From: Shewanella marina JCM 15074
GTDB lineage: Bacteria; Pseudomonadota; Gammaproteobacteria; Enterobacterales; Shewanellaceae
Assembly (NCBI RefSeq): GCF_000614975.1
Contig: NZ_BALM01000015.1
Coordinates: 46,037-110,036 of the forward strand
DNA length: 64,000 nt
Reading direction: 5' to 3'
In this document: positions 10,893 to 20,339 of the stretch, piece after piece
Position numbering within the stretch: the first letter of the stretch is position 1
Layout of the letters: each line of letters opens with the position of its first letter
Translations under genes and position numbers: made by a program
Notes under the pieces: model-generated
Told to the model about the DNA's origin: nothing
Databases searched by the model: none
The model's input: only the letters and a program-made list of their open reading frames with translations

Positions 10893-11399
10893 TTAGTTTA
10901 TTGATTCACGCATTTTTTTAGCAGTATCTTCAGTCCATTTTAGACCATCTTTTGCCATCTGCTTGGCATCCTTCCATGCATCTTTACTGTCTTGTTTAGC
11001 TGAATCTGCACTGTCATTGATTGCATCTTTGCTATCTGAAATAGTGTCATTGGCACTATCTTGAGTGTTAGCTATCCCTTTATTGATGGCCTCTTTACTG
11101 TCACTGATTGAGTCATTAATGGCATCTTGAGTTTTATCCATTGATTCATCAATCGCATCTTTGCTGTCATCAACCCCTTGGTCAATTTTTGCTTTTGATT
11201 CATCAATCATTTGTTGGCTAGCTTGTTTGGTTTTTTCTAGTAAATCTTGGCCACTGGTTTTACTTGTTTCCCATGCCGCTTGAGCGGTTTGCTTAATCGC
11301 TTGGCCAGCTTGTTGGGCCTGCTCTTGTACTTGTTGCCATGTTTCAGCATGGGCGCTACCAGATAATAGTAATGCGAGTAAAATTATCTTAGTTTTCAT
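10893..11399 (-). CDS. Exported amphipathic 11-residue-repeat protein, LEA group-3-like
   Basis: 168 aa from the ATG at 11399, preceded by AAGGA. An upstream in-frame ATG at 11447 would bury the signal peptide, so I reject it. The signal peptide MKTKIILLALLLSGSAHA ends at a typical AxA site. The mature protein is almost all hydrophilic helix with no Cys. Its centre is five consecutive 11-residue units: DDSKDAIDESM, DKTQDAINDSI, SDSKEAINKGI, ANTQDSANDTI, SDSKDAINDSA. The 11-residue period is that of group-3 LEA proteins and apolipoprotein-like helices, which protect membranes or proteins under desiccation, cold or osmotic stress. That role is inference here. It sits alone between modC and emrA. 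Confidence 0.75.
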   Translation of the reverse strand: MKTKIILLALLLSGSAHAETWQQVQEQAQQAGQAIKQTAQAAWETSKTSGQDLLEKTKQASQQMIDESKAKIDQGVDDSKDAIDESMDKTQDAINDSISDSKEAINKGIANTQDSANDTISDSKDAINDSADSAKQDSKDAWKDAKQMAKDGLKWTEDTAKKMRESIN

Positions 11400-11462
11400 T
11401 GCGAGTTCCTTAATTGGACGAAACTTATGTTGATGACTCGCAGCCATGCAGCGTACGAATGA

Positions 11463-12557
11463 TCAGTTAGATTGTGCCATATCATTTTGTGACATGCTGA
11501 CACCTTTTATCTGTGCATAGACGGTTTTTCCTGCGCAAAGTTCCAAATCATCACATGCCCACGGGGTGATATTAGCCCATAGTTCATCTTTTCCTAAAGC
11601 GATTTTTACCTGTATCTGGTCGCCATCAGCACTTGGTGAAAGCTGTTTAATGATGCCTCTTAAGCAATTACGAATACTCGATTGTTGTGGTGGCGTGAGG
11701 GCAAGCGCCACATGATTGGCTTGAATTCGCACCATAATCGCGTCTTGATTCGGTTGTTGTTGCCATTGCGGAGTATTGACCCAGAGATGATTACCGTCAT
11801 CGAGCATTAACTGAGTCATGGCATATTGTGGGTGTTGGTTTGCGACTCGGGTGTGGATTAAGGCGCTTAACTCTTGTGGTGGCATCCAAGGCCGCATCTG
11901 TTCACTGTTCCAAACTTGTGCCAGTGGGCCTGCGGCAATTAACTCGCCTTGGTTGAGAACCAGCATATGATTAGCGAGTTGTAAGATCTCATCTAAGCTA
12001 TGGCTAACATAGACGATAGGCAGTTTTAGGTTGCGAGCAAGCGTTTGCAAATAAGCGATTAATTCGCGTTTACGGGGCAGATCAAGTGAGGCTAGTGGCT
12101 CATCCATTAGCAGTAAGTCAGGTGAGGTGAGTAAGGCGCGACCAATGGCCACTCGCTGTTTTTCGCCTCCAGAGAGAGTAATGGGGTAACGATCAAGTAG
12201 ATGTTCGATACCGAGTAATTTGACGATATTGGCAAATTGGGTGGGGTCTTGGTGGCGATTACCATAGTTAAGATTGCCGCGAACTTTATAGTGCGGAAAT
12301 AAGCGAGATTCTTGAAATACATAGCCAATATGGCGTTTTTCAGGTGGGAGATTCACTTTGCCTTGTTGGTAAAGGACTTTATCACCTAATTTAATTTCAC
12401 CACTGTCAGGCGTCGATAATCCGCCTAGAATATTCACTAATGAGGTTTTACCAGCACCTGAGCGGCCAAATACCGCGGTAACACCAGATAACGGCAACTC
12501 GGCATTGATATTCAGCAGGGTTTCACCTAACTGTTTTTTGATATTAACGACTAGCAT
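11463..12557 (-). CDS. modC: Molybdate ABC transporter ATP-binding protein ModC
   Basis: 364 aa, taking the ATG at 12557 (MLVVNIKKQLGETLLNI) that overlaps the modB stop by seven bases. The longer upstream frame runs through modB and is not credible. Walker A is GRSGAGKTS, the signature LSGGEKQR, Walker B LLLMDEP, and the H-loop is YVSHSLDE. A C-terminal molybdopterin-binding-type (TOBE) domain spans about 290-355 and distinguishes ModC from other importer ATPases. It powers high-affinity molybdate uptake for Mo-cofactor enzymes together with ModA and ModB. Confidence 0.93.
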   Translation of the reverse strand: MLVVNIKKQLGETLLNINAELPLSGVTAVFGRSGAGKTSLVNILGGLSTPDSGEIKLGDKVLYQQGKVNLPPEKRHIGYVFQESRLFPHYKVRGNLNYGNRHQDPTQFANIVKLLGIEHLLDRYPITLSGGEKQRVAIGRALLTSPDLLLMDEPLASLDLPRKRELIAYLQTLARNLKLPIVYVSHSLDEILQLANHMLVLNQGELIAAGPLAQVWNSEQMRPWMPPQELSALIHTRVANQHPQYAMTQLMLDDGNHLWVNTPQWQQQPNQDAIMVRIQANHVALALTPPQQSSIRNCLRGIIKQLSPSADGDQIQVKIALGKDELWANITPWACDDLELCAGKTVYAQIKGVSMSQNDMAQSN

Positions 12558-13246
12558 ACTGATGCGGTTCTCTGTTGTGCTTTTTTGGTGAGCCATTGTG
12601 ATGCCATGAGTGACATAAGGGCGATAACGACTGAAATAACACATAAACGCATGGCTTGATATTCTGCGCCCGGTGTTTCAATAAATGAGAACATCGCCAG
12701 TGGGATGGTTTGGGTTTGCCCCGGAATATTTGAGACAAAGGTGATGGTGGAACCAAATTCGCCTAAGCTGCGAGCAAACGCGATAATCATACCGGAGACA
12801 ATTCCCGGTGACATTAATGGTAAAGTAATGGTGAAAAAAACGCGCCATTTCCCGCTGCCAAGTGTACGTGCAGCCTGCTCAAGACGAATATCAACCGCTT
12901 CGATTGATTGCCTGATCGCACGTACCATTAATGGAAATGAGACGACAGCCGCTGCTAACGCTGCGCCGCGCCAACTAAAGCTAAAACTGATACCAAACCA
13001 AGCATAAAGATAGTGACCAATCAGGCCTTTTTTCCCCATAGAAACAAGTAATAAGTAACCCACTACCACTGGCGGTAACACCAATGGTAGGTGGATGATG
13101 CTATCGACTATCGATTTACCACGAAACTCTAAGCGGGCTAATACCCAAGCGCAAAAAATACCAAACGGAAGGCTGGCAATTACTGCAACACTGGCCACCT
13201 TTAAACTTAATAATAATGCGGTAACTTCATAGTCAGTGAGCACCAT
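12551..13246 (-). CDS. modB: Molybdate ABC transporter permease ModB
   Basis: 231 aa, five or six transmembrane helices. The EAA loop that docks ModC reads EQAARTLGSGKWRVFFTITLP (about 133-153). The start immediately abuts the modA stop, and the end overlaps modC, so modABC is one tightly packed transcript. Confidence 0.93.
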   Translation of the reverse strand: MVLTDYEVTALLLSLKVASVAVIASLPFGIFCAWVLARLEFRGKSIVDSIIHLPLVLPPVVVGYLLLVSMGKKGLIGHYLYAWFGISFSFSWRGAALAAAVVSFPLMVRAIRQSIEAVDIRLEQAARTLGSGKWRVFFTITLPLMSPGIVSGMIIAFARSLGEFGSTITFVSNIPGQTQTIPLAMFSFIETPGAEYQAMRLCVISVVIALMSLMASQWLTKKAQQRTASVC

Positions 13247-14032
13247 TTAGTTCACTCCAAAGCCATACTGAGCAAATACCGCTTTAGCCGCTGGAGTTTG
13301 CAAATACTGGTAGAAGGCTTGAGTCGCTGCATTTGGGTGTTGTGCCACAATGGCCAGTGGATATTCAATTGGCTTATGGCTATTTGCAGGGAAGGTTGCC
13401 ACGACTTTCACATCTTTAGCAATTTGTGCATCGGTTGCGTAAACAATTCCTAATGGTGCTTCACCGCGCTCAACTAACGCTAAGGCTGCGCGAACATTGT
13501 TAGCACTAGCGAGTAATGGCTGTGCTTGTTGCCATAACCCTAAGTTCTCTAATGCCTGTTTGGCATAACGACCCGCAGGCACGTGCGCAGGATTACCTAC
13601 CGCTAAACGACTATCACCGACAGCGGCTTTAATATCCCATTTGCTATTCAACTGAACTTGCTTGATTGGGCTCGATTTTGGCGCAATTAGGACTAATTGG
13701 TTTTTCAGTAAGGTCACTCGAGTTGTAGCATCAACCGCTTGATGGTCTACCAAATAATCCATCCATTTTTGGTTGGCTGAAAGGTAAATGTCTGCGGGCG
13801 CACCTTCTTCAATTTGACGTGCTAGCGTTGATGATGAGGCAAAAGAGAATAGCACTTGAGTGGGGTGGCTTTTATCGTATTGTTGGCCAATTTCTGTTAA
13901 GGCATTTGTGAGTGATGCCGCCGCAAAAACGGTGACCTTATCTTGTGCAAAGCTTTGGCTCATACCAAGAGTCAGTGTTAACAAGGCTAATGCGGACGTT
14001 TTTAAGAGGCGAATAAATGATGATGCAAACAT
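13247..14032 (-). CDS. modA: Periplasmic molybdate-binding protein ModA
   Basis: 261 aa. The signal peptide ends SFAQ (about residue 29). The mature protein starts with the family hallmark KVTVFAAASLTNALTEIG, then FSFASSSTLARQIEEGAPADIYLSA, which holds the oxyanion-binding serines, and later RVALALVERGEAPLGIVYATDA. It captures molybdate or tungstate and delivers it to ModBC. It is the first gene of modABC, and an operator matching ModE lies 30 bases upstream of its start. Confidence 0.93.
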   Translation of the reverse strand: MFASSFIRLLKTSALALLTLTLGMSQSFAQDKVTVFAAASLTNALTEIGQQYDKSHPTQVLFSFASSSTLARQIEEGAPADIYLSANQKWMDYLVDHQAVDATTRVTLLKNQLVLIAPKSSPIKQVQLNSKWDIKAAVGDSRLAVGNPAHVPAGRYAKQALENLGLWQQAQPLLASANNVRAALALVERGEAPLGIVYATDAQIAKDVKVVATFPANSHKPIEYPLAIVAQHPNAATQAFYQYLQTPAAKAVFAQYGFGVN

Positions 14033-14061
14033 AGGGTGATCTGCCTGAGTTGAAAAAGTTA

Positions 14062-14090
14062 AGCGATATATACATTACTACATATCGATT
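14062..14090. promoter_or_regulatory. Predicted ModE operator upstream of modA
   Basis: An inverted repeat, CGATATATA (14064-14072) facing ACATATCG (14080-14087), fits the ModE box architecture (half-sites resembling CGNTATATA separated by 6-7 bases). It lies between modA and the divergent modE, where a repressor loaded with molybdate would block modABC. Inferred from pattern and position. Confidence 0.7.
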
Positions 14091-14188
14091 GCGCAAGTTA
14101 TTTACTGCTTTTCCGTGAACATCGTGGTTTTTATAAACGGAATGGGTAGAATATGAGGTTATATTATTGTTGGATAAAATAACGACTC

Positions 14189-14972
14189 ATGGACTTAAAG
14201 GCCTCATTAACACTGTCATCTCAGGATAAGCTATTTGCTAACCCTCGCCGAATCGCATTACTGCAGCAAATCGCTGTCACAGGTTCAATTAGCCAAGCGC
14301 AAAACTAGCAGAAATAAGCTACAAAGCGGCTTGGGATGCCGTTAATGATATGAACGTCGCTTTCAGCCATAAGGTCGTCAGTAGTGAAAAAGGCGGCAAA
14401 GGCGGCGGTGGTGCTAAGTTGACCCCATTTGGGCTGCGTTTATTACAAGTTTATTCAATTACAGAGCAAGTACAGAATATGGCGCTAGATGCGTTATTGG
14501 ATGATGCTGTTGGCATGGATAACTTGCTTGAATTAATGGCGCATTTCTCATTAAAGACCAGTGCTCGCAATCAGCTTACTGGTGCAATTAGCGCCATTCA
14601 TCGACAAGATTTAAATGATCAAATTGAAGTGCAGCTTGGCAGTGGTCAAATGGTGACTGCCGTTGTAACTCATGCGAGTAGTCAACGTCTTGGTTTAGCC
14701 TTGAATAAATCGGTATTACTATTATTTAAAGCCCCAGCAGTCACAATTAGTGCTACTCCTATTGTTGAGTGTGGCTACAATCAAATCGAAGGTCAGTTGC
14801 AGCATATCAATCATCTAGCGATAAAGTTGAATTGGCGTTACAGATAGGCACTAATAGCCAAGTACACGCACTAATGAGTAATCAAGTCCTTGATGGTATG
14901 CAACTTAGCCTTGGTCAAACCTATTTTGCCCGTTTTGATGCCAGCCAAACCATTGTGGCTTGCATGGATTAA
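14189..14972 (+). pseudogene. modE: Molybdate-responsive regulator ModE, two frameshifts
   Basis: The ATG at 14189 opens a LysR-like winged helix (MDLKASLTLSSQDKLFANPR) that stops in the given sequence at AAAACTAG. Inserting one G near 14297 (AGCCAAGCGC, expected AGCCAAGGCGC) restores GAKLAEISYKAAWDAVN and joins the 165-residue middle block. A second missing base near 14818 joins the last block, ending TIVACMD at 14972. The repaired protein is 261 aa, the usual ModE length, with an N-terminal DNA-binding domain (GGKGGGGAKLTPFG wing region) and two C-terminal molybdate-binding MOP domains. Divergent from modABC with the operator between them. Sequencing indels are suspected. Confidence 0.85.
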
Positions 14973-14991
14973 TACCTATTCATCAATAATG

Positions 14992-15019
14992 AAGGGTCAT
15001 CAGATAGATGACCCTTTTT
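14992..15019. terminator. Terminator between modE and the ModA-like gene
   Basis: A 10-bp perfect stem (AAGGGTCATC / GATGACCCTT) with a five-base loop and a T-run follows modE. It also lies just past the stop of the convergent gene, so it could serve both strands. Confidence 0.8.
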
Positions 15020-15028
15020 GTATGTGGG

Positions 15029-15832
15029 TTATTTGGTTGTATTTGTTACAAAGCCATAAGATTGCAGTATCTGTTGCCCTTTAGGTGACAGAATATACAT
15101 AGCGAGTTGCCATGATGGAGTCATTGCATCTTTATCTACAATCAGACCGTAATTAGCGCCAACAGCAAGTGCTGCTGGAATTTGAATAATGTTCAGCTCT
15201 GGAACCTGTTTTTGAGCTAATACCGCATTGGTACAATAAGTTAAGAAAACATCGGCTTGCTTCTCACTCATCACCCAACCATATTGATTTAACCCTTTTG
15301 GTGCTTTAGGGCTTGTTGGGCCACCTGTCAATTGCAATGCTTTGTCAGATAATTTCTGGTAACTGCCGGGGATTAATTGTTCTGCCAATTCAAATAGCTT
15401 CCAAGCATAGTCGCCACTAGGATCGGCTTTGGGTGTCGATGTTCCTAGCTTGGTATTTTGATCAAGCATCACATCAAGTAAGGTTGCACTGCTGACATTC
15501 ACTTCTGGCTGAGTGAGGGCGCATAATTGATTGCGGGCAAATAATACAACAGGGCCGCCCCAATCTGCTTGTTGCAGTGCTTGTGGATGTTTCATATTCG
15601 CTGATGCAAATACTGTGGCATTGGCATCTGCTTCAATCTCTTTACGTAATAGTCCACTCGGGCCAAATTTATTGCTCACAGTCACTTTATATTGCTGTTC
15701 ATATGCATGAGTCACATCATTGAGCGCGGCTTTTAAACTGCCAGCGGCATAGAGTTCCACAGGTTGTGCAACCGCGGCGAATGAGCAGAGAGAAAGTGCT
15801 GTTATTAGATAGAGTGGGCGACTAATTTTCAC
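15029..15832 (-). CDS. Second ModA-like oxyanion/metal substrate-binding protein (solitary)
   Basis: 267 aa from the GTG at 15832, chosen because AAGGA sits eight bases upstream and the signal peptide (ISRPLYLITALSLCSFAAVAQ) then follows at once. An upstream in-frame TTG would add nine residues. The mature start PVELYAAGSLKAALNDV and the FGPSGLLRKEIEADANATVFASA block are those of the ModA/WtpA-like superfamily. No permease or ATPase accompanies it. It converges on modE, so it may feed ModBC or bind a related oxyanion. The ligand is not resolved. Confidence 0.75.
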   Translation of the reverse strand: MKISRPLYLITALSLCSFAAVAQPVELYAAGSLKAALNDVTHAYEQQYKVTVSNKFGPSGLLRKEIEADANATVFASANMKHPQALQQADWGGPVVLFARNQLCALTQPEVNVSSATLLDVMLDQNTKLGTSTPKADPSGDYAWKLFELAEQLIPGSYQKLSDKALQLTGGPTSPKAPKGLNQYGWVMSEKQADVFLTYCTNAVLAQKQVPELNIIQIPAALAVGANYGLIVDKDAMTPSWQLAMYILSPKGQQILQSYGFVTNTTK

Positions 15833-16175
15833 TTGATGATCCTTATTTATGGTGAACAATTACGGCTTAATTGTGGGAAAAATTTAGTGCAATGACGAGT
15901 GATGAAGCGCAGGCATAATGCCAATATTAGAAGATTAATAATGTGCTTTAATTAACATAGTGAAGAGAATTTGTTGGTATTAATAATGCATTGATTTTGA
16001 TTGTTGTTAGTGCTTGGCTAAATTAGAATATTGTATTATAAACAATATGTTGCGAGTTACTTCTCAGAGTTTATAAAATTTATTATTACATGATATACAA
16101 GTTGTTTTAGCTCACAGTTATATCTTGTTATAAGCCTATATTGACTATTTTTTAGCAATTGGTGATTAGAATTTT
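15833..16175. other. AT-rich intergenic region between divergent genes
   Basis: About 340 bases between the ModA-like gene and the esterase gene. It is very AT-rich, without a convincing reading frame or RNA fold. It should carry both divergent promoters; I can assign no operator. Confidence 0.4.
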
Positions 16176-17144
16176 ATGAGTCAAGTTGATGTTCTCGGTC
16201 AGTTATCTGACGAAATGAAACAAGTCATGGATTATATCAATCAGCATGCGGCTCCTATTAGTGACGTTGCTGAGCCTTTAACGTATCCACAAATGCGCCT
16301 TAATTATCAGCAAGAACGACAGTTTTGGAATGAGGGTGGGCCAGAAATGGCAAAGACCCTTAATGAACAGATCCCTGTAGCTGACGGTCAAGTCGCAACT
16401 CGTGTTTATTACCCCAATAATAATCCCACCAATAATTGTATTTTCTTTATCCACGGTGGTGGCTTTATTGTGGGTAATTTGGATACTCATGATAGGGTGA
16501 TGCGTTTAATTGCAGCTCAAAGTAATTGTGTCGTTATCGGTATTGATTACAGCTTGTCACCTGAAGCTAAATTCCCTCAAGCGATTGAAGAATGCGTCGC
16601 CATTACTCGTTATTATCGCCAACATGCTGCTGAATATGGCATTAACCCTCAACAAATGGGGTATGCCGGTGACTCTGCGGGTGCCTATCTATGTTTAGCG
16701 ACATTTTTATGGCAGCGTGATGCAGGTGATGATGTCAGTTTTGTCAAAGGACTATTGTTATATTACGGTTTGTATGGCTTAAAAGATTCACGTTCAATGC
16801 GCTTATATGGCGGCGAATGGGATGGCTTAACGCCTGCCGATTTAATCTATTATCGTGATATGTATTTGGCTGATGAAACTCAGGCTGAGTCACCATACTA
16901 CTGCTTATTCAATAATGATTTAACTAAGAATATGGCGCCTTGTTTTGTTGCCTCATGCGAATATGATCCGTTAATTGATGACAGTGAAACTTTATATGCC
17001 ATCCTCAAAGATCATCAAATTTGCTGTGAATATAAGATGTATCCCGGCACTTTACATGCATTTTTGCATTACTCAAAAATGATGCCTACCAGTGTAACTG
17101 CATTGGATGACGGTATTAAGTTCTTCTTAAGCCAGTTAGATTAA
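16176..17144 (+). CDS. Alpha/beta hydrolase of the HSL/acetyl-esterase (Aes) family
   Basis: 322 aa, no signal peptide, cytoplasmic. The oxyanion-hole motif HGGGF (93-97) and nucleophile motif GDSAG (S167) define hormone-sensitive-lipase-family esterases. Asp264 in CEYDPLIDD and His294 in GTLHAF complete the triad. Length matches the E. coli acetyl esterase Aes (319 aa). Substrates are probably short-chain acyl esters; the physiological one is unknown. Transcribed alone, followed by a stem-loop. Confidence 0.85.
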   Translation: MSQVDVLGQLSDEMKQVMDYINQHAAPISDVAEPLTYPQMRLNYQQERQFWNEGGPEMAKTLNEQIPVADGQVATRVYYPNNNPTNNCIFFIHGGGFIVGNLDTHDRVMRLIAAQSNCVVIGIDYSLSPEAKFPQAIEECVAITRYYRQHAAEYGINPQQMGYAGDSAGAYLCLATFLWQRDAGDDVSFVKGLLLYYGLYGLKDSRSMRLYGGEWDGLTPADLIYYRDMYLADETQAESPYYCLFNNDLTKNMAPCFVASCEYDPLIDDSETLYAILKDHQICCEYKMYPGTLHAFLHYSKMMPTSVTALDDGIKFFLSQLD

Positions 17145-17152
17145 TTAAATCT

Positions 17153-17192
17153 AGCCAAGCCTTAACTCAGATGATGATTAAAGGTTTGGCTT
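17153..17192 (+). terminator. Stem-loop after the esterase gene
   Basis: AGCCAAGCCTT pairs with AAGGTTTGGCT (one G-T wobble) around a loop of about 17 bases, followed by TTTT. The long loop makes it a modest candidate. Confidence 0.5.
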
Positions 17193-17304
17193 TTACCTTT
17201 ATTTTCATCCACTTCCACTCTCTATTCTTAACATGATTGAATTCCCTCTAAATCCAGTTACCATATGCTCATATTTAATGAGTTAGCACTAGCAGAGATA
17301 CCCT

Positions 17305-17798
17305 ATGAAAGCCCATTTAATTACGCGTAAAGGGTGGGAAGCTTTAGATAAAGAATTAAAATATCTTTGGAAAGAGTATCGCCCTGAAATCACCTTAAAA
17401 GTACAAGAAGCTGCGGCGCAAGGTGATCGCTCAGAAAATGCCGATTACACCTATAATAAACGTCTATTACGGCAAATTGATCGCCGCGTTCGTTATCTTG
17501 TGAAGCGTTTAGAAGAGCTTAAAATTGTTGATTATGGACCCGAGCAAGAGGGCAAAGTCTTTTTTGGCGCATGGTTTGAGCTTGAAAATGAACAAGGTGA
17601 TGTGGTGCGTTACCGGATTGTCGGTAAAGATGAACTTGATACCAAGCTAGGCTATATCACCATTGATTCACCGATGGCTCGAGCATTATAGGCAAGCAAG
17701 TTGATGATGAAATTGTGGTGCAAACGCCGTTAGGACCAAAAGAGTGGTATGTGAATAAGATTCAATATCAAGCTTTTGAAGAAGATAGCAGTAATTGA
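17305..17798 (+). pseudogene. greB: Transcription elongation factor GreB, one frameshift
   Basis: The ATG at 17305 opens the Gre coiled coil (LITRKGWEALDKELKYLW...) with the tip acidic motif GDRSENADYTYNKR that rescues backtracked RNA polymerase, and then the FKBP-like domain up to SPMARAL. In the given sequence the frame stops there. Adding one A near 17689 (GCATTATAGG, expected GCATTAATAGG) restores IGKQVDDEIVVQTPLGPKEWYVNKI and ends at 17798, giving 164 aa against 158 in E. coli. The last third of a conserved gene is present, so a read error is the simplest explanation. It precedes tex as in E. coli. Confidence 0.9.
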
Positions 17799-17883
17799 TA
17801 GTGCCAAAGATGAAACATGCCTTATGGCTGTGGTATCGTGGCGTAAATTTTATATAAATTAATGAATTCAGGCTCCAATCCTT

Positions 17884-20196
17884 ATGCACAATATTGCAAA
17901 GATTATTGCTCAAGAGCTTAATGTTCGTGAGCAGCAAGTTAGCGCAACCATCACCTTATTAGATGATGGCGCAACCGTTCCTTTTGTTGCTCGCTACCGT
18001 AAAGAAGTCACTGGTGGACTTGATGATACTCAATTACGTTTGTTGTTTAGTCGCCTCGGTTATTTACGCGAATTAAACGAACGTCGCCAAGTGATCCTGT
18101 CTAGCATTGAAACTCAAGGTAAGTTAACCGCTGAGTTAAAACATGAATTATTAACGGCTGATAGCAAAACCCGTTTAGAAGATCTTTATTTACCTTACAA
18201 GCCTAAACGCCGTACTAAAGGGCAAATTGCGATTGAAGCGGGAATTGAACCGCTTGCAGATCAATTATTGGCAGATCGCCAAGCTGATATCGAAGCAGTT
18301 GCGAGCCAATATATTAATCTTGATGCAGGTTTTGCTGATAGCAAAGCTGTACTTGATGGTGCTCGCTATATTTTAATGGAGCGTTTTGCTGAAGATGCTG
18401 CGTTATTGCAAAAGGTACGTCAGCATTTAAGCCAACAAGCGATGTTGGTGAGCAAGGTCATTAAAGGCCAAGAGAAAGCGGGCGCTAAATTTAGAGATTA
18501 CTTTGAACATAGCGAACCATTTGGCAAAGTCCCTTCACACCGTGCATTAGCTATGCTTCGCGGTCGTAATGAAGGCATGCTTAGTTTAAGCATGAATGCG
18601 GATCCTGATACTGACGCTAAACAAGGCAGTTATTGTGAAGTGATTATTAGTGATCACTTTAAACTGAATATTGGCGAAGGTGCGGTTAATCAGTGGCTGA
18701 AAACGGTAGTAACAGCGACATGGCGCGTAAAAATTGCATTGCAGATGGAAACTGAATTTCTATCTAAAATGCGCGAATATGCTGAAACAGAAGGTATTAA
18801 AGTGTTCGCTCGTAACCTTGCTGATCTGTTAATGGCACCGCCTGCTGGTGCGTTAAATACCATGGGGTTAGATCCTGGATTACGCACTGGAGTTAAGATT
18901 GCGATTGTAAACAATACTGGTAAGTATGTGGCTCATAGCGTGATTCATCCGCATGCACCGCAAAACCAGTGGGACAAATCACTGCGCACATTAGCTAACT
19001 TAGTGAAAATGCATAAAGTTGAGTTGATTGCGATTGGTAATGGCACTGCATCGCGCGAAACTGACAAATTAGCGGCTGAATTAATTAGTTCACTTAAAGC
19101 GGAACATCCAACACTGACCAAAGTGATGGTGAGTGAAGCCGGTGCATCGGTTTATTCGGCATCTGAGTTAGCAGCGGAAGAGTTTCCTGAGTTAGATGTG
19201 TCAATTCGTGGTGCAGTGTCAATTGCGCGTCGTTTACAAGATCCGTTAGCTGAATTAGTTAAAATTGAGCCAAAATCAATTGGTGTGGGTCAATATCAGC
19301 ATGATGTGAGTCAGAGTCAGCTCTCTAATTCATTGGACGCTGTGGTTGAAGATTGTGTAAACAGTGTCGGTGTTGATTTGAATATGGCATCGGCGCCGTT
19401 GTTAGCGCAAGTAGCGGGTTTAAATAAGACATTGGCACGTAATGTGGTTGCTTACCGTGATGAACATGGCCAATTCAACAACCGTAAACAGTTACTTAAG
19501 GTGACTCGTTTAGGCCCTAAAGCATATGAGCAAGCGGCTGGATTCTTACGTATTAGCGCCGGTGAAAACCCATTGGATAGCTCAGCTGTTCACCCAGAAG
19601 CATATAAGTTAGTGCAAGATATCGCTGTTAAAGCCGGTGTTGATGTCGCTCATTTAGTGGGTAACTCTGAGGTATTAAAACAACTTAATCCTGCCGACTT
19701 CACCACTGAGCAGTTTGGTTTACCGACGGTAACTGATATTTTGGCCGAGCTTGATAAGCCGGGTCGAGATCCTCGTGGTGAGTTTAAAACCGCACAATTT
19801 AAAGATGGTGTTGAAGATATTAAAGATCTTAAGTTAGAGATGGTACTTGAAGGTGTCGTGACTAACGTGACCAACTTTGGCGCTTTTGTCGATGTTGGTG
19901 TTCATCAAGATGGTTTAGTGCATATATCTTCGTTAACTGACAAGTTTGTGAGCGATCCTCATACCGTTGTTAAAGCGGGTGATGTGGTTAAAGTGAAAGT
20001 GATGGAAGTTGATGTTGAGCGTCGTCGTATCGCGTTAAGTATGCGTTTAGATGAAAAGCCGCAAGCTAAAACGGCAACAACTCGCACTGCGCCATCTAAA
20101 GCTGCGCCTAAGTCACAGTATAAAGCCCCTAAACAGACCGCCAATGCGGCAATGGGTAATGCTTTTGCTGATGCATTTGCAAAGTTAAAGAAATAG
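17884..20196 (+). CDS. tex: Transcription accessory protein Tex
   Basis: 770 aa, cytoplasmic nucleic-acid-binding protein (E. coli YhgF). Order: N-terminal helical/HtH region, YqgF-like RNase-H fold (about 320-450; [29 protein letters not shown]), helix-hairpin-helix segments (about 500-560) and a C-terminal S1 RNA-binding domain (about 655-725; [28 protein letters not shown]). The tail is Lys/Ala/Thr-rich and disordered. Follows greB and ends in a strong terminator. Confidence 0.95.
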   Translation: MHNIAKIIAQELNVREQQVSATITLLDDGATVPFVARYRKEVTGGLDDTQLRLLFSRLGYLRELNERRQVILSSIETQGKLTAELKHELLTADSKTRLEDLYLPYKPKRRTKGQIAIEAGIEPLADQLLADRQADIEAVASQYINLDAGFADSKAVLDGARYILMERFAEDAALLQKVRQHLSQQAMLVSKVIKGQEKAGAKFRDYFEHSEPFGKVPSHRALAMLRGRNEGMLSLSMNADPDTDAKQGSYCEVIISDHFKLNIGEGAVNQWLKTVVTATWRVKIALQMETEFLSKMREYAETEGIKVFARNLADLLMAPPAGALNTMGLDPGLRTGVKIAIVNNTGKYVAHSVIHPHAPQNQWDKSLRTLANLVKMHKVELIAIGNGTASRETDKLAAELISSLKAEHPTLTKVMVSEAGASVYSASELAAEEFPELDVSIRGAVSIARRLQDPLAELVKIEPKSIGVGQYQHDVSQSQLSNSLDAVVEDCVNSVGVDLNMASAPLLAQVAGLNKTLARNVVAYRDEHGQFNNRKQLLKVTRLGPKAYEQAAGFLRISAGENPLDSSAVHPEAYKLVQDIAVKAGVDVAHLVGNSEVLKQLNPADFTTEQFGLPTVTDILAELDKPGRDPRGEFKTAQFKDGVEDIKDLKLEMVLEGVVTNVTNFGAFVDVGVHQDGLVHISSLTDKFVSDPHTVVKAGDVVKVKVMEVDVERRRIALSMRLDEKPQAKTATTRTAPSKAAPKSQYKAPKQTANAAMGNAFADAFAKLKK

Positions 20197-20220
20197 CCTA
20201 ACGTGGCTCCTTCTTCTAAA

Positions 20221-20244
20221 AAAAGCGCCTGTGGCGCTTTTTTT
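20221..20244 (+). terminator. Rho-independent terminator after tex
   Basis: Perfect 9-bp stem AAAAGCGCC / GGCGCTTTT with a three-base loop and a following T-run, 25 bases past the tex stop. Confidence 0.92.
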
Positions 20245-20339
20245 CTATCTGGTATATATCAACCGCTGGTTGAATGTGTTTAATCTTATTATGCTGCTAT
20301 GATTTAAAATTAACATAAAAATAACAAGTAAGGGTAGCA

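Noticed and set aside
12705..13007. Plus-strand frame of 100 codons across modB
   Set aside because: Antisense shadow of a well-conserved permease gene; no family resemblance.
14769..14972. Separate small gene after modE
   Set aside because: It continues the second molybdate-binding domain of ModE in another frame, so it is the frameshifted C-terminus.
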